Source: Parapedobacter indicus
Lineage (GTDB): Bacteria > Bacteroidota > Bacteroidia > Sphingobacteriales > Sphingobacteriaceae
Assembly (NCBI RefSeq): GCF_900113765.1
Contig: NZ_FOQO01000008.1
Span: 248,001-312,000 of the forward strand
Direction of reading: 5' to 3'
DNA length: 64,000 bases
Shown: positions 43,374-54,500 of the stretch, piece after piece
Layout: each line of letters starts with the position of its first letter
How positions within the stretch are numbered: position 1 is the first letter of the stretch
Made by a program: the position numbers and the translations under genes
Notes under the pieces: model-generated
Databases searched by the model: none
What the model saw: the letters and a program-made list of their open reading frames with translations, nothing else
What the model was told of the DNA's origin: nothing

Positions 43374-46277
43374 TCAGGGTTCCTCTTCCGATGCCTGCGG
43401 CTGTCCGATAAACTCCCGGTAGGGATCGTTGGGATACAATATCGCATCCGGATTGTGCTGGAAGGGTATATCCGGGTTAAACAGTTCTTCAAGCGTATGC
43501 CTTAAGAACTCCACAAACTGCGTTTTGATGCGTTCGAGTTCCTCGCCTTCCGCCACATATTTGCCGCGCCCACTCATGTAAAATAACGGTCCCTCGTTAC
43601 GGAGACGGCGGGCAATATAGAGGTTGGGTTCTACGTCCCGCTTGCCCGTTACCTGCTCGTACACATGCGTATAAAATAAGGTCTGGATCATGGCTTTGTT
43701 GCTCTTAGCCGACGCAGGAGCAAACAGGGTGTCCAGCCCGTTGTATTTCACCTCATCACGTCCGGTCTTATAGTCGACGATACGTGTCTTGCCGTTTACC
43801 TCATCCACCCGGTCGATGATGCCGTAAAGTTTAACCGTTCGAACTTCTCCCTGTACGGTGATCGGGAACTCGATGGAATAATCCCGTTCGTTTTCCAGCT
43901 CTACGATACGCAGCGGGGCCACGTGTGTAGCATCATACTGCAAGAACACCCTTGCATACTCCTCAGCCACTTTAAGCAGAATACGCTGCATGCTGTTGGG
44001 CGTCTGGATTCTCCCGGTCTCGCGGTAGAGCTCTTTCGACAGTGCCTGCAAGCAGATCTGCGGAAGCATTTTTATCTTCGCTTGAATGCGATGGGCTGTA
44101 ATGGCATCGTTTTCTGCTTTTAATTGTTCATAAGTATCCTGCATCGCCTGATGTACAACCCGCCCCAACCGATTCATTTCAAACTCTTCCGTGATCTTGG
44201 GCGGCTCCTTGATGCCGGCAACGTATTTGAGGAAAAATAGAAGCGGCGATTGCAGGTACGTTGTTAGCGCTGAGGCCGACAATTTCGGACGATCGGGATC
44301 GGCATCGTCCAAATAGCGGCTCAGTTTGTGCCATGCCGCTCCGGTTTTAGGCAGGCTGAGTGAAGGCGGTGCAGAAATGGTTTTGACGGGTTGCTGCTGG
44401 ATGCGGCGTTGGAACCTGAACTGGCTCTCAAATGCCAATTGGCGGACAAAGCGGCTTACCTCCCCGCTGTTTCGGTCGTCAACCACTGCATTATACACCA
44501 CGGTAATACGCTTTGGATGGTGCAGCAGTCGGTAAAACAGATAGGCCGACAAGGCATCCTGGTTCTCCAAAACGGGTAGGCCATGGGCGCGCCGGATGGA
44601 ATCGGGGATGAAGGTCGGAGCCACGGTGATGTTGGGCAGTTTGCCCTCATTGGCGCCTAGGATGTAAACCTCGTCAAAGTCGAGGCAGCGGCTTTCCAGC
44701 AGCCCCATAATCTGCACACCTTTCAGCGGCTCCCCCTCGATGGGCGCCGATATACTTTGGAGTGCCTTACGGATCAGCGCACACAGGAAAGACATCGACA
44801 GTTCGGGGTAATGGGCCAGCCCTTCCTGCAACAGGTTAAGGGCTTTCTTGACGGCCAGGATAAGTACCGCCTCGATATGCCGAAGGCTATGGGCATTCTT
44901 GCGGTATGTAAGCACCCCTTCGAGCAGGGCATGCAATGCATCCAGTACAGCCTTATTGCCACTTCGGGGCATAAAAAACGCCGGATAGCTGCCTGACTTC
45001 AGCGATAATTCAGCAACAGGTACCTCCAGCCATTCGTTGGCAGTAATGTTGCCTTGCAGCGCATCCCGTTCTTCCGCCGATAGGCCACTGAGCGGGTGAG
45101 TGAGGATCGTTTCAACGTCGAGGTGATGGACGAATTGGCCACGGTTTGTGGCCAATTGCTGCTGAATACCCAGCCAGCCATCCAGGTATCCGAAGAGCGT
45201 AGATTGTGACAATGGATAACCCATTGTTACATTAAAATCAATGCCATCGGGTAAGCTTTGCAATACCGGCACCAGTAGGCTTTCGTCAGCCAGGATAATA
45301 GCGGTACGGGTTGGCGTGTCCCGGTCGGCAGGTCGATCGACTAGCAAGTTCGACAACCATTTAGCCTGGGCTATGCTGCCAGAAGCGGCAATCAGTTCGA
45401 TGTCATCGGCTTTTGAACGCAACGTTGCCGGAAATTCGCCTAACGCATTGTGCAGCCCGTACTGCCGCACATTTTTCCGGAGAAAAAGTCCCGCTTCCTG
45501 TAGGTTGTCATCCAGGTAATAACTGTCCGCGTCGAAGTAAAAGAGCGCCTTCCTTGATTCCTGCCATTGCGTGAACAGGTTGATTTCGCATCGGTTAAGT
45601 GCATTGAATCCCACGAACGCAACTTGCTTATATATCGAAATAAAGTTAGGATTGTCTGCATGATTCTCTGCAAGCGCACGGTAGATACCCGCCGTGGTGG
45701 TCAATTTCTGTTGGACCAGCTCCTCTTTGAACCGTTGGTAAAGCTTGGGTAAGCGCCCCCATAGCTGTAAAAACTTCTGTTGGATAGCGGTCTGCTTGCC
45801 TACCGAAAAAGACTCCCAGAACTGCCGCATAAATCGCTGCTGATCGGCAGAAAGGTGGGGAAAACGCTGTTGGAGCAGGGCAATGTCGCGCAGCTCGGCA
45901 TAGACCGCCTCTGGTTCTACCAAGTCGTAATCCAGTTGTGCAAAATCGCTCAGTATGGTTTCGGCCAATGGATAAAACTCATCGGGTGTTTCCTCAGGCC
46001 GTCCCTCCTCACGCAGCAGCGCATTGTGCAGCCGATGGAGGACAAAAAACTGTGTAAGCGAACTTGCCTCCGGTAACGTAGCCGATTGGCGGATAAATTC
46101 CTGTATCGTGAAAAACGAGGGGCTCCACATCGGTTTGCCCGCTAAGTCGGCCAGGTGTTTCCGCAAAAAGACAATGGGTCGCTTGTTGGTGAGCACCACG
46201 GCTACGTCTTTCAGATCGCCACCAAAACGGGCTAATAGATCTGCTGCAACTTGTCGGAGGAATGGATCAGGTTTCAT
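43374..46277 (-). CDS. AddB-like PD-(D/E)XK nuclease subunit of recombination complex
   Basis: This is the 967-residue partner of the helicase-nuclease encoded just upstream. The N-terminal part is a helicase-like fold without a Walker A motif (VVLTNKRPIVFLRKHLADLA), as is usual for the inactive half of AddB proteins. The C-terminal RecB-family nuclease (about 680-960) shows LSASALTTYLQSPLLFFLKY, the Glu/His-helix MNRLGRVVHQAM, and the catalytic GIIDRVDEVNGKTRIVDYKT (D...VDYK). The four cluster cysteines of Firmicute AddB are absent. Its start overlaps the helicase stop by 4 nt. Confidence 0.88.
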   Translation of the reverse strand: MKPDPFLRQVAADLLARFGGDLKDVAVVLTNKRPIVFLRKHLADLAGKPMWSPSFFTIQEFIRQSATLPEASSLTQFFVLHRLHNALLREEGRPEETPDEFYPLAETILSDFAQLDYDLVEPEAVYAELRDIALLQQRFPHLSADQQRFMRQFWESFSVGKQTAIQQKFLQLWGRLPKLYQRFKEELVQQKLTTTAGIYRALAENHADNPNFISIYKQVAFVGFNALNRCEINLFTQWQESRKALFYFDADSYYLDDNLQEAGLFLRKNVRQYGLHNALGEFPATLRSKADDIELIAASGSIAQAKWLSNLLVDRPADRDTPTRTAIILADESLLVPVLQSLPDGIDFNVTMGYPLSQSTLFGYLDGWLGIQQQLATNRGQFVHHLDVETILTHPLSGLSAEERDALQGNITANEWLEVPVAELSLKSGSYPAFFMPRSGNKAVLDALHALLEGVLTYRKNAHSLRHIEAVLILAVKKALNLLQEGLAHYPELSMSFLCALIRKALQSISAPIEGEPLKGVQIMGLLESRCLDFDEVYILGANEGKLPNITVAPTFIPDSIRRAHGLPVLENQDALSAYLFYRLLHHPKRITVVYNAVVDDRNSGEVSRFVRQLAFESQFRFQRRIQQQPVKTISAPPSLSLPKTGAAWHKLSRYLDDADPDRPKLSASALTTYLQSPLLFFLKYVAGIKEPPKITEEFEMNRLGRVVHQAMQDTYEQLKAENDAITAHRIQAKIKMLPQICLQALSKELYRETGRIQTPNSMQRILLKVAEEYARVFLQYDATHVAPLRIVELENERDYSIEFPITVQGEVRTVKLYGIIDRVDEVNGKTRIVDYKTGRDEVKYNGLDTLFAPASAKSNKAMIQTLFYTHVYEQVTGKRDVEPNLYIARRLRNEGPLFYMSGRGKYVAEGEELERIKTQFVEFLRHTLEELFNPDIPFQHNPDAILYPNDPYREFIGQPQASEEEP

Positions 46278-49200
46278 ACGGCAACCAGTTTCTTTAATTC
46301 TCCATAATAGACGTATCCGCTTACGTTCGGCATGCCCATTTCACGAAGGAGCAGCTGATAGTCGACCACCTGTTTGAGGTGCGCTTCCTCCTCGTGTTGC
46401 GTGAATTTAAAGTCCAATACAATGGTTTCACCCGGGCGCACCAATACCTTATCCGGACGGAGTGTCCGTCCGTTGGGTAAGATGATACTCCGTTCATTCC
46501 AATGCACATAGTCGCCACTAAACCACTGAGTCAATTGCGGATGATTCCATGTATTCAGGGCGAGTGCCAATACATCTGCGCGTTCTTCCTCGCGTAGGAG
46601 TCCCTGCGCTTGCAAGGCATCCAAGCGAGCGTCCAGATCGCTCCTCGAAGCTGTCTCAGCCATCAGCTCATGCAGCAATTGCCCACGCCGCTTTGCAGCG
46701 TCCAGCCGCACAATGTCCAGTTCGGCCGCTATTTCCGGGCGGGCCAGCTCCTCTTTCATCCGGAGGGAAGCGGGATAATAGCTAAACGACCAGCTGGCTG
46801 AGGCCGGTTTATTCTCCCACATAACATCGTCGTTCTGGATTTCACCTAACTGCATCCCACCATGAAAGGCTACATCCAACTCGTCAGCAATCGCCGGCAA
46901 CGTCTCCAAGAGCAAGTCGCCGGCAAGCAAGGAACTGATTTCGCCGTCGCCCTTTTTGCCCGGTGCGGTGATGTATAAATGTCTACGGGTTCGGGTAGTT
47001 GCCACATAAAGCGTGTTGAGGGCATCCATATAGTTAAAGAGCATCTCTTCGAAATACGCTTGGTAAAGGCGAGACTTACCGAGGTCGCTTTTATATTTCA
47101 CCGGTGTTTTACGCAAAAGGGCATAAGGGGTGTCTTCGGTGCTCACCCAAAAATTGCCGTTGGTACGCCCATCAATGGGCCAGCTGCAAAACGGGATCAT
47201 TACTACATCAAATGCCAGTCCCTTGGACTTATGGATGGTCAACACCTCTATCGCTTCAGCGTCACCCGCAGCAGGCAACGCTCGGTCGATCCCTTCTTCC
47301 TCCCAATACGTCAGGAATGCGGGTATTCCACGTTCCCCATTGGCAGTGAAAGCAGCAACAAGGTCACGGAAAGCAAGCAGATACGGAAGACTTTCTTCAT
47401 TCGGCTGGAGCCCATAAGCGACAATAAGTGATTCGATCAGCTCTGCCAAGGGCAGTTGGGACCATGTTTCCCAATTGCTGCAAAGCGGTTCCGGCAACAA
47501 CCCGGTCAGCCTGGCCGGTTTGCATGTACTGATCCGTACCCAATCATCGGGTAAGACGCTTTCCTCTCTGCCCAGCAATTGGCTATACAGGTGGATGCAG
47601 TTGGCCACATACAATGCCGTATCAGGAAACTTGCCCATCAGGGCGCGCAGCGTATCCACCAACAGCCGGACCGCCGGATGGCTGGCTAATGCCAGCGCAT
47701 CGCCTGATATGACGTCAAATGCAACACCGGATTCCCGCTGTTTATCGAGTAGGTACTGGATGACTTCACGGGCTTCATTGTTGGTGCGGACAAGGATACC
47801 GATCTGGCCAGGACGGTAGGTGTCTGAAGACAACCATCCGATGAGCGTATCTGCCAAACGGCCGAGTGCTTCTTCCTTCACGGCACTGGCGCGGTGATTG
47901 TTGCTGCCCACGTCGATGAAATCCACCTGTACCTTACCGCCTTTTTTTTGCATAGAAGAAGGCAATTGTTGTCGGCTGTCGCTGTATGCCCGGATGATGG
48001 TATCGTGGTTGCCGGTGGATTTCCACCAGCGTTCATATTCTTCATCACCCAGCTCGGTCTGAATACGCTCGTTCAGGCGGTGCTGCAACCATTGCGCGGC
48101 ATGCTCAAAAACCAGGTTATTGAACGCCACAATGTTTTCGTAGCTACGGTAGTTGGTTTCCAGTGTTTCGTTCTGGATGAGCGACGAGGTGTCGATCGTA
48201 TTAAACGCCGTACCGATCTGCTGCGCTGCCTGGTCCAGCAGGATACGCCAATCGCCGTTCCGCCAACGATAGATGCTTTGTTTGACGTCGCCAACGATGA
48301 GGTGCTCACTCCGTTTACCGGCAGCGTTTCCCATCGCATTGATGAGCAAGGGGCGCAGGTTACTCCATTGTTTCCGCGAAGTATCCTGAAACTCGTCAAA
48401 GAGGAAATGCCGGAAGCGATTACCCGTTTTCTCCCAAATGAACGTTGGGTCGCCCGATTCGTTGGTGCCGATGTTGTTGAGCAAGATCTGGGCATCACTG
48501 ATAAGCTGTGCCCCATTGTCCCTACGCCATTCGGCCAGCAGTGCGCTCATTTCTTTGAGCAGCCGCAGGTAGTAAAGGTTTTCGTCGATGGATTTAGCCA
48601 GGTAATAATCCGGACTTTGTGCGGTATACAGTTCATACAGTCGTTCCAAAAAGGGGTTCAAATCACGATATAGCACGGCCATCTGGCCCACCAGCCCCCC
48701 TTTTTGCCATTCATCTGGCGCATGGATGTATTTTTCCAGCTTTTTGACAACATCGTACGGATTCTGGGCAGACAGGCTACCCAATTTGCCCAACTGGTTA
48801 CGCGACTTCCCCACCAAATCCATCACGTCTACTCCGGAAGCGACAAACCGCTCCGCTGCCGTTTTAAGTAACTGCTCAAAAGCATCTTCAAACTGTTTGA
48901 TGGTTTCCTTACAGTAGCTGTCAAGGCTGGCGAACAGTTCCTGTTCGGGAATATCGGACACGGCCTTATCGAAATCCTGGAAATCTTCCTTGAAAATTTC
49001 CGAGGCGAGGTCGCTCAGTGCCCACCGATAATTCCAGTTTTCATCCCGGTCGATGCGCGTTTGGGCATAGTCCATGATCCATTGCAGTAGGTCGGGCCGC
49101 TCGTCAAGCAGGCGATTGAGGCGAAGCACAAGATCCGCTTTTACCTTACGGATGTTCATCTCCAGTTTATATCCTGCTTCGATGCCCAGCTCGAATGTGA

Positions 49201-49582
49201 AGCCCCGTATTACTTTCTGCGTATAGCCATCAATGGTGCTGACCGCAAAGCGGCTGTAATCATGAAGGATTTTGCGGTACACCTCGGCTGAACGTTGCCG
49301 CAACGTAACGGCATCCCAGTGCGAATAGCTTTCCAGGAGGATTTCGCGATAACCTGCAGCATCGTCTTTCTCGGAACCGTCGCCTGTAGCCAGGGCTTCC
49401 AACACCTTCAGGATACGGCTTTTCATCTCTGCTGTCGCCTTGTTGGTAAAGGTAATGGCAAGAATCTCGCGGTACTTTGTTTCACCCGAGAACAGGAGAG
49501 TGAGGTAATGCGCGGTAAGGCTGAAGGTCTTGCCAGATCCTGCCGATGCCTTGAGTATCTTCAATGGTGGTATGATGGGCAT
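46274..49582 (-). CDS. AddA-like UvrD/RecB-family helicase-nuclease
   Basis: This processes double-strand breaks for homologous recombination together with the AddB-like protein. The start at 49582 (MPIIPPLKILKASAGSGKTF) places the Walker A at once; a start at 49612 would add ten residues. The 1102-residue protein has ASAGSGKTFSL, FDEFQDTSRKQW, GDVKQSIYRWRNGD, ETNYRSYENIVAFNN, VLTIHKSKGLAFDVV and a C-terminal nuclease with LDFKFTQHEEEAHL. A phased AGACGA array lies 209-252 nt upstream. RecBCD homologues are not seen elsewhere in the window. Confidence 0.93.
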   Translation of the reverse strand: MPIIPPLKILKASAGSGKTFSLTAHYLTLLFSGETKYREILAITFTNKATAEMKSRILKVLEALATGDGSEKDDAAGYREILLESYSHWDAVTLRQRSAEVYRKILHDYSRFAVSTIDGYTQKVIRGFTFELGIEAGYKLEMNIRKVKADLVLRLNRLLDERPDLLQWIMDYAQTRIDRDENWNYRWALSDLASEIFKEDFQDFDKAVSDIPEQELFASLDSYCKETIKQFEDAFEQLLKTAAERFVASGVDVMDLVGKSRNQLGKLGSLSAQNPYDVVKKLEKYIHAPDEWQKGGLVGQMAVLYRDLNPFLERLYELYTAQSPDYYLAKSIDENLYYLRLLKEMSALLAEWRRDNGAQLISDAQILLNNIGTNESGDPTFIWEKTGNRFRHFLFDEFQDTSRKQWSNLRPLLINAMGNAAGKRSEHLIVGDVKQSIYRWRNGDWRILLDQAAQQIGTAFNTIDTSSLIQNETLETNYRSYENIVAFNNLVFEHAAQWLQHRLNERIQTELGDEEYERWWKSTGNHDTIIRAYSDSRQQLPSSMQKKGGKVQVDFIDVGSNNHRASAVKEEALGRLADTLIGWLSSDTYRPGQIGILVRTNNEAREVIQYLLDKQRESGVAFDVISGDALALASHPAVRLLVDTLRALMGKFPDTALYVANCIHLYSQLLGREESVLPDDWVRISTCKPARLTGLLPEPLCSNWETWSQLPLAELIESLIVAYGLQPNEESLPYLLAFRDLVAAFTANGERGIPAFLTYWEEEGIDRALPAAGDAEAIEVLTIHKSKGLAFDVVMIPFCSWPIDGRTNGNFWVSTEDTPYALLRKTPVKYKSDLGKSRLYQAYFEEMLFNYMDALNTLYVATTRTRRHLYITAPGKKGDGEISSLLAGDLLLETLPAIADELDVAFHGGMQLGEIQNDDVMWENKPASASWSFSYYPASLRMKEELARPEIAAELDIVRLDAAKRRGQLLHELMAETASRSDLDARLDALQAQGLLREEERADVLALALNTWNHPQLTQWFSGDYVHWNERSIILPNGRTLRPDKVLVRPGETIVLDFKFTQHEEEAHLKQVVDYQLLLREMGMPNVSGYVYYGELKKLVAV

Positions 49583-49975
49583 TATCGCGTGTTTCGAGGG
49601 TGAAGATAACAAATCCTAACGGAATAGTAGATGCAAATCCATCCATGCCATGCCATGCGTTGAGAATCGACCCGCTAAATTTCATGGCCTTTTTCTGAAA
49701 AGGAAGCATAAGATAACGGAAGAACGAGTGAGCTACGACTCATATTTGATATCTTATGTTACTATATTGGTTATCTATTTGTCGTTTATAAGACGATCAA
49801 CAGACGATTAATAGACGACCAAAAGACGATAAAATAGCGTAGTATATCCGTTTTAATTCCCTATTCTTTCAGTTTCTTTTCATAAAAAGGTAGGAATACC
49901 TTGGGGACAAGAACCTCTAACATGGGTACACGTTAGCGCAAAGGGATCGAATAAAAAGAGAAAATAGGGGCTAAA
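49583..49975. other. 393-nt intergenic region with phased repeat array
   Basis: No credible gene is present. It holds the 11-bp phased AGACGA array at 49791-49834, the adjacent GTCGTTTATAAGACGA imperfect inverted repeat, and otherwise AT-rich DNA. The promoter of the addA-addB pair must be here. Confidence 0.6.
49791..49834. repeat. four AGACGA units at exact 11-bp spacing
   Basis: AGACGATCAAC, AGACGATTAAT, AGACGACCAAA and AGACGATAAAA start at 49791, 49802, 49813 and 49824. The exact one-turn spacing puts all four cores on one face of the helix, as expected for cooperative binding of a regulator. The array lies 209-252 nt upstream of the addA-like start. Confidence 0.6.
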
Positions 49976-50461
49976 TCAAGCGAACATCGACTGTTGCTTA
50001 TAAGGACTTTCGTGTTCCAGCAACCACTTCTTGCGCCATAATCCACCCGCATAACCAGTGAGGGATCCGTCGCGACCAATGACACGATGACAAGGCACCA
50101 CAATCCAAAAGGGGTTTTGTCCGTTTGCTGCTGCCACAGCTCGGATGGCTTTCACATCGCCGAGCCTGCGGGAAAGCTCCAGGTAAGAAATGGTTTTCCC
50201 ATAGGGTATGTTAACCAACTCCCGCCAAACACTTTTCTGGAAGTCCGTGCCCTGCGGATTCAGCTTCAGTTGAAATGTAGTGCGGGTGCCCGCAAAGTAT
50301 TCCTGTAATTGGTCTACGGCAGGCTTCAGACTGTTCGGAACATGCGATGACGGTGCCGTGGCATCACCATTTAGCACCAAAATAGCTGTTACCCCTCCTT
50401 CATTGCCTTTAATGACCGTGATGCCGAGTGGCGTCTGGATAAATGCTTCTTGTATTTCCAT
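49976..50461 (-). CDS. ogt: methylated-DNA-protein-cysteine methyltransferase (Ogt)
   Basis: This suicide enzyme removes O6-methyl groups from guanine. The 161-residue protein has the acceptor site IVVPCHRVIGRDGSLTGYAG with Cys in PCHR, plus FQKSVWRELVNIPYGKTISY and LGDVKAIRAVAAANGQNPFW (Arg finger). The N-terminal domain is of the short Ogt type. It complements the cysteine-less alkyltransferase-like protein at 32540-32875. It lies 57 nt after lipA on the same strand. Confidence 0.95.
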   Translation of the reverse strand: MEIQEAFIQTPLGITVIKGNEGGVTAILVLNGDATAPSSHVPNSLKPAVDQLQEYFAGTRTTFQLKLNPQGTDFQKSVWRELVNIPYGKTISYLELSRRLGDVKAIRAVAAANGQNPFWIVVPCHRVIGRDGSLTGYAGGLWRKKWLLEHESPYKQQSMFA

Positions 50462-50518
50462 AGTTAAAACGCAGCATTCGACATGCGACGGGCGGTCTAT
50501 TGGTAGATCAGCAAAAGG

Positions 50519-51418
50519 CTATTGCATATCGAACAAGTGCTTTTCGGCATGATATGACGATCGAACCAACGGACCGCTTTCTACATATTTGAATCCCATC
50601 CGCAGCCCGATCTCTTGGTAGTAGTTAAACTGATCCGGCGTAATCCATTCAACAACGGGATGGTGTGCCTTTGTAGGTTGAAGGTATTGCCCCAATGTTA
50701 GGATATGCACCCCTGCTTCATAGAGGTCCGTCATCGCCTCAACGACGTCGGCTTCCGTTTCGCCGAAGCCCAACATGATACCCGATTTGGTACGCAGCCC
50801 TGCGGCTGAGATCCGGCGCAGGCATTCAAGGCTGCGGTCGTATTTTGCCTGTATGCGCACTTCGCGGGTAAGACGGCGTACAGTTTCAAGATTATGTGAT
50901 ACTACTTCGGGGCGCACGGCAAGGATGCGCTCCAGATTTTCCCATTGGCCTTTAAAGTCAGGAATCAAGGTTTCCAACGTCGTACCAGGACTTTCACGAC
51001 GGATCGCATTTACCGTCTCCGCCCAGATGATGGATCCTCCGTCTTTTAGGTCATCTCGGTCGACCGAGGTAATCACACAGTGTTTTACTTCCATGAGCTT
51101 GACCGATTGCGCCACCCGGTTAGGTTCATCCAAATCGACCGCCAGCGGCCGTCCGGTAGCCACCGCACAGAACGAACACGAGCGTGTACAGATATTGCCC
51201 AATATCATGAACGTAGCTGTACCAGCACCCCAACACTCTCCCATATTCGGGCAGTTACCGCTCTCGCAGATGGTATGCAACTTATGCTCGTCCACCAACC
51301 CACGGACGTGCCGGTATTCTTTTCCCACGGGAAGCTTCACACGCAGCCAATCGGGCTTGCGCTGTAGCTGGTGGGCGGGAATGACAGGAAGTTCGATCAT
51401 AGCCACAAAGTTAGGCAT
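50519..51418 (-). CDS. lipA: lipoyl synthase LipA
   Basis: This radical SAM enzyme inserts two sulfurs into octanoyl groups of lipoate-dependent enzymes. The 299-residue protein has the auxiliary cluster motif [12 protein letters not shown], the radical SAM motif [36 protein letters not shown] and the C-terminal [15 protein letters not shown]. Starts at 51418 (MPNFVAM) and 51400 (MIELPV) are both possible. Confidence 0.97.
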   Translation of the reverse strand: MPNFVAMIELPVIPAHQLQRKPDWLRVKLPVGKEYRHVRGLVDEHKLHTICESGNCPNMGECWGAGTATFMILGNICTRSCSFCAVATGRPLAVDLDEPNRVAQSVKLMEVKHCVITSVDRDDLKDGGSIIWAETVNAIRRESPGTTLETLIPDFKGQWENLERILAVRPEVVSHNLETVRRLTREVRIQAKYDRSLECLRRISAAGLRTKSGIMLGFGETEADVVEAMTDLYEAGVHILTLGQYLQPTKAHHPVVEWITPDQFNYYQEIGLRMGFKYVESGPLVRSSYHAEKHLFDMQ

Positions 51419-51527
51419 TAATATTTAGATTCCAGGCACCCCTAGCTAGGAGCACCGGATAATCTGACACTATGCAAACAGGCAGCAAGTCGTTTCACTT
51501 TTTCCGCGGCGACAGTAACTGCCTCAC

Positions 51528-54500
51528 TTATACTTGGAGCTCCTGTGCCAATAAGCCTTTCTGTGTTGTTGCATCCAATGCTGCATACTCACTGGGTGAC
51601 TTGCCGAAATGATTTTTGAATGACTTGCCGAAATATTTCGGATCGTTGAATCCTACGTGATAAGCCACCTGGCTGATGGGCATGTCGCCTTGTGCCAACA
51701 ACTGGGCAGCTTTGCGGAGTCGCATGACATTAATCAGTTCAATGACGCTCAAGTCCGTAAGCTGCTTAAGTTTGCGGTATAAAACTGGACGGCTCATGCC
51801 TAACTCGCTGGACAACATACTGACATTGAATTGGGTTTCTCCGAGATTGTCTTCGATCATTCGGATTACTTTATGAAGAAATTGCTGATCGGCTGATGGG
51901 CCTTCAACCGCCTGTTGCGGAGCAAGCACGTAATCCCGTATAAATTTTTTGCGGAAGCGCTCACGAGCAGCTAGGATATTGCGGATTTTGAGTGTGAGCA
52001 CATCCGGATGGAAGGGTTTAGTGAGGTAGTCATCGCTGCCGGACTGGAGCCCCGTGATGACATTTTCCATGGAAGAACGCGCCGTAAGCAGTAGTACCGG
52101 TATATGGTCAGTAGCCATGTTCTGCTTAATATTTTTCAGCAGCGTAATGCCGTCTGCCTCTGGCATCATAATATCGGTAATAACAAGATCGGGCAACCGA
52201 GAGGTGACCAGTTGCCAACCTTCCAAGCCATCAGCAGCTTCCAGTACCGAATAGTCGTCATTGAGGGTTTGGGCTATAATTTGTCGGATGTCGGCATTGT
52301 CTTCTACGATAAGGACAACGGAGCGGTCCGTATTGCGGGGCTCCGCAGTAATGATGTTGGAAGCACGTAACGAGTCCGAATCCGGTTCAGGGGGTCGCAG
52401 AATCCGCGCACTATCGGCAGCTTCCGATGGACACGCGAGGTCCTTAGCGTCAACATGCAGGTTACCCAACGGCAACGTAACTGTAAAACAAGTGTAGGTC
52501 GGCTTATCGGTGCCATGATAACTCTCAACGGTGATTTCACCACCATGCATCTCCGTCAGGTTTTTAGCCAATGCCAACCCGATTCCAGAACCCAGTTGCC
52601 CCCGATTTTTCTCGTTGACCGTGTGAAGCTGGTAATAAAATTCGAAAATGGATTCCAGCTTGTCGCCGGGAATTCCGTTCCCATTATCCCATACACGAAT
52701 GATAGCAGATCCGAGAGGATATACCGGTGACGGCTTAACTTTTTCAACCATGAGTTGCACATTGCCCCCGACGGGTGCAAACTTGAAGGCGTTGGAGAGC
52801 AGGTTGTAAACTACTTTCTCCAGTTGATCAGCGTCAAACCATGCCTCTACAGGTGCTACCGGCTTACTGTATTCAAACCGGATTTGTTGTTCTTCGGCAT
52901 AATGCCTGAATTCAAGGGCGATCCGATCGATGAACGCCACTAAATTGTGAGAAGCTATGGCGAGCTGAAAATTTCCGCTTTCCTGTTTCCGGAAATCAAG
53001 TAATTGGTTCACCAGGTTGAGTAATCGCAAGGAGTTGTTTTTTACAGTCGTCATCATTGTCCGTGCGTTTTCTTCCAGCTTAGCATGTGCGAGCAGATGC
53101 TGCACCGGAGCAAGGATTAAGGTAAGCGGCGTGCGGAATTCATGGGAGATACTGGTGAAAAAGTTCAGCTTGATTTCATTGATTTCACGTTGTCGCTCGT
53201 TTTCCAGGTGCTCCAACTGCAACTCGTGTTCCAAACGGCTCCGGATTTTGGTAAATCGGATGATCATGTAAATGCCGACCACAATCAAGGCAGTGTAACT
53301 CAGGTAGGCCCACCATGTTTTCCAAGGTGGCGGCAGTATCCGGATGGTCAACGCGGCCGGGGTTTCATTCCAGATGCCATCATTGCTGGCCCCTTTAGCC
53401 AAGAGTGTATAGGTCCCTGCATGCAGGTTGGTATAGGTGGCTGACGGATTGGCCACATAATTCCATTGGTTTTCCAGTCCGTCTAACCGGTATGCATACC
53501 GGTTTTTTTCAGGCAATACATAATTGATGGCTGAGAACTCCACGGTAAAGATATTTTGAGCATAGCTCAATACGAGGGTATCGGTCATGGAGATCGGCTT
53601 TTTCAATACTCCGTCATCGCTGGGAACCACCGGTTCGTTGAATAGTCGGAAATCGGTGAATACTACTGGAGGTATATAGGAGCTTGAGCTGAAATCTTTT
53701 GGATCAAAGCACGTAAGGCCATGCGTGCCCCCAAAGATCAATTGCCCATCGTCAGTTTTGCAGTAAGCGCCGATGGAAAATTCATTGCCGCCAATGCCAT
53801 CTTTCGTATTATAGGACTTAATAACACCCGTTTCGGGGTCGACCGAACAAATGCCATTATTTGTGCTCAGCCACAATTTCCCGGCATCTTCCAATATGCC
53901 AAAGATGTTGTTGCCGGGTAATCCATCCTGCTCAGTAATCTGGCTGAATGAATCGGTCTCGTAATGGTATTGGTTCAGTCCGTTTTTGTAGGTACCAAAC
54001 CATATCCGTTGCTGGCTGTCTTCAAAGATACTAATGATGATGTTGCCGCCGATACTTTGGGGATCATTCAGCGAAAACCGGAATACCTCGAACCGGTCGG
54101 ACCCAGCACGTTTCAGGTTGAGTCCGTCTTCTGTACCCACCCAAAGGTTGTTGCGGCTATCGATAAAAACAATACGCACCAAATCGGAACTAAGGTGATA
54201 GCGGCCCGTTTTGCCCGCCCGGTAGCTTTCGAATTGCATGTCGGGCCCGGGGAGTTTGAGGTTGAGCCCACCTCCATACGTACCAAACCACATGTTTCCC
54301 CCTGCATCTTCCCGGATTGCGTATACATTGTTGTTTGACAGCGAATGGGAAATCGAGGGGTCGTGTTTAATATGCTGAAAGGTGTTTGAGCCTTTTTTCA
54401 ATACATTCAATCCACCGGAATACGTTCCCACCCACAAGGTTCCGTGATGATCAAGGTGGAGTGACTTGACATGATTGTGGCTCAATGAGCCTGGATTTTT

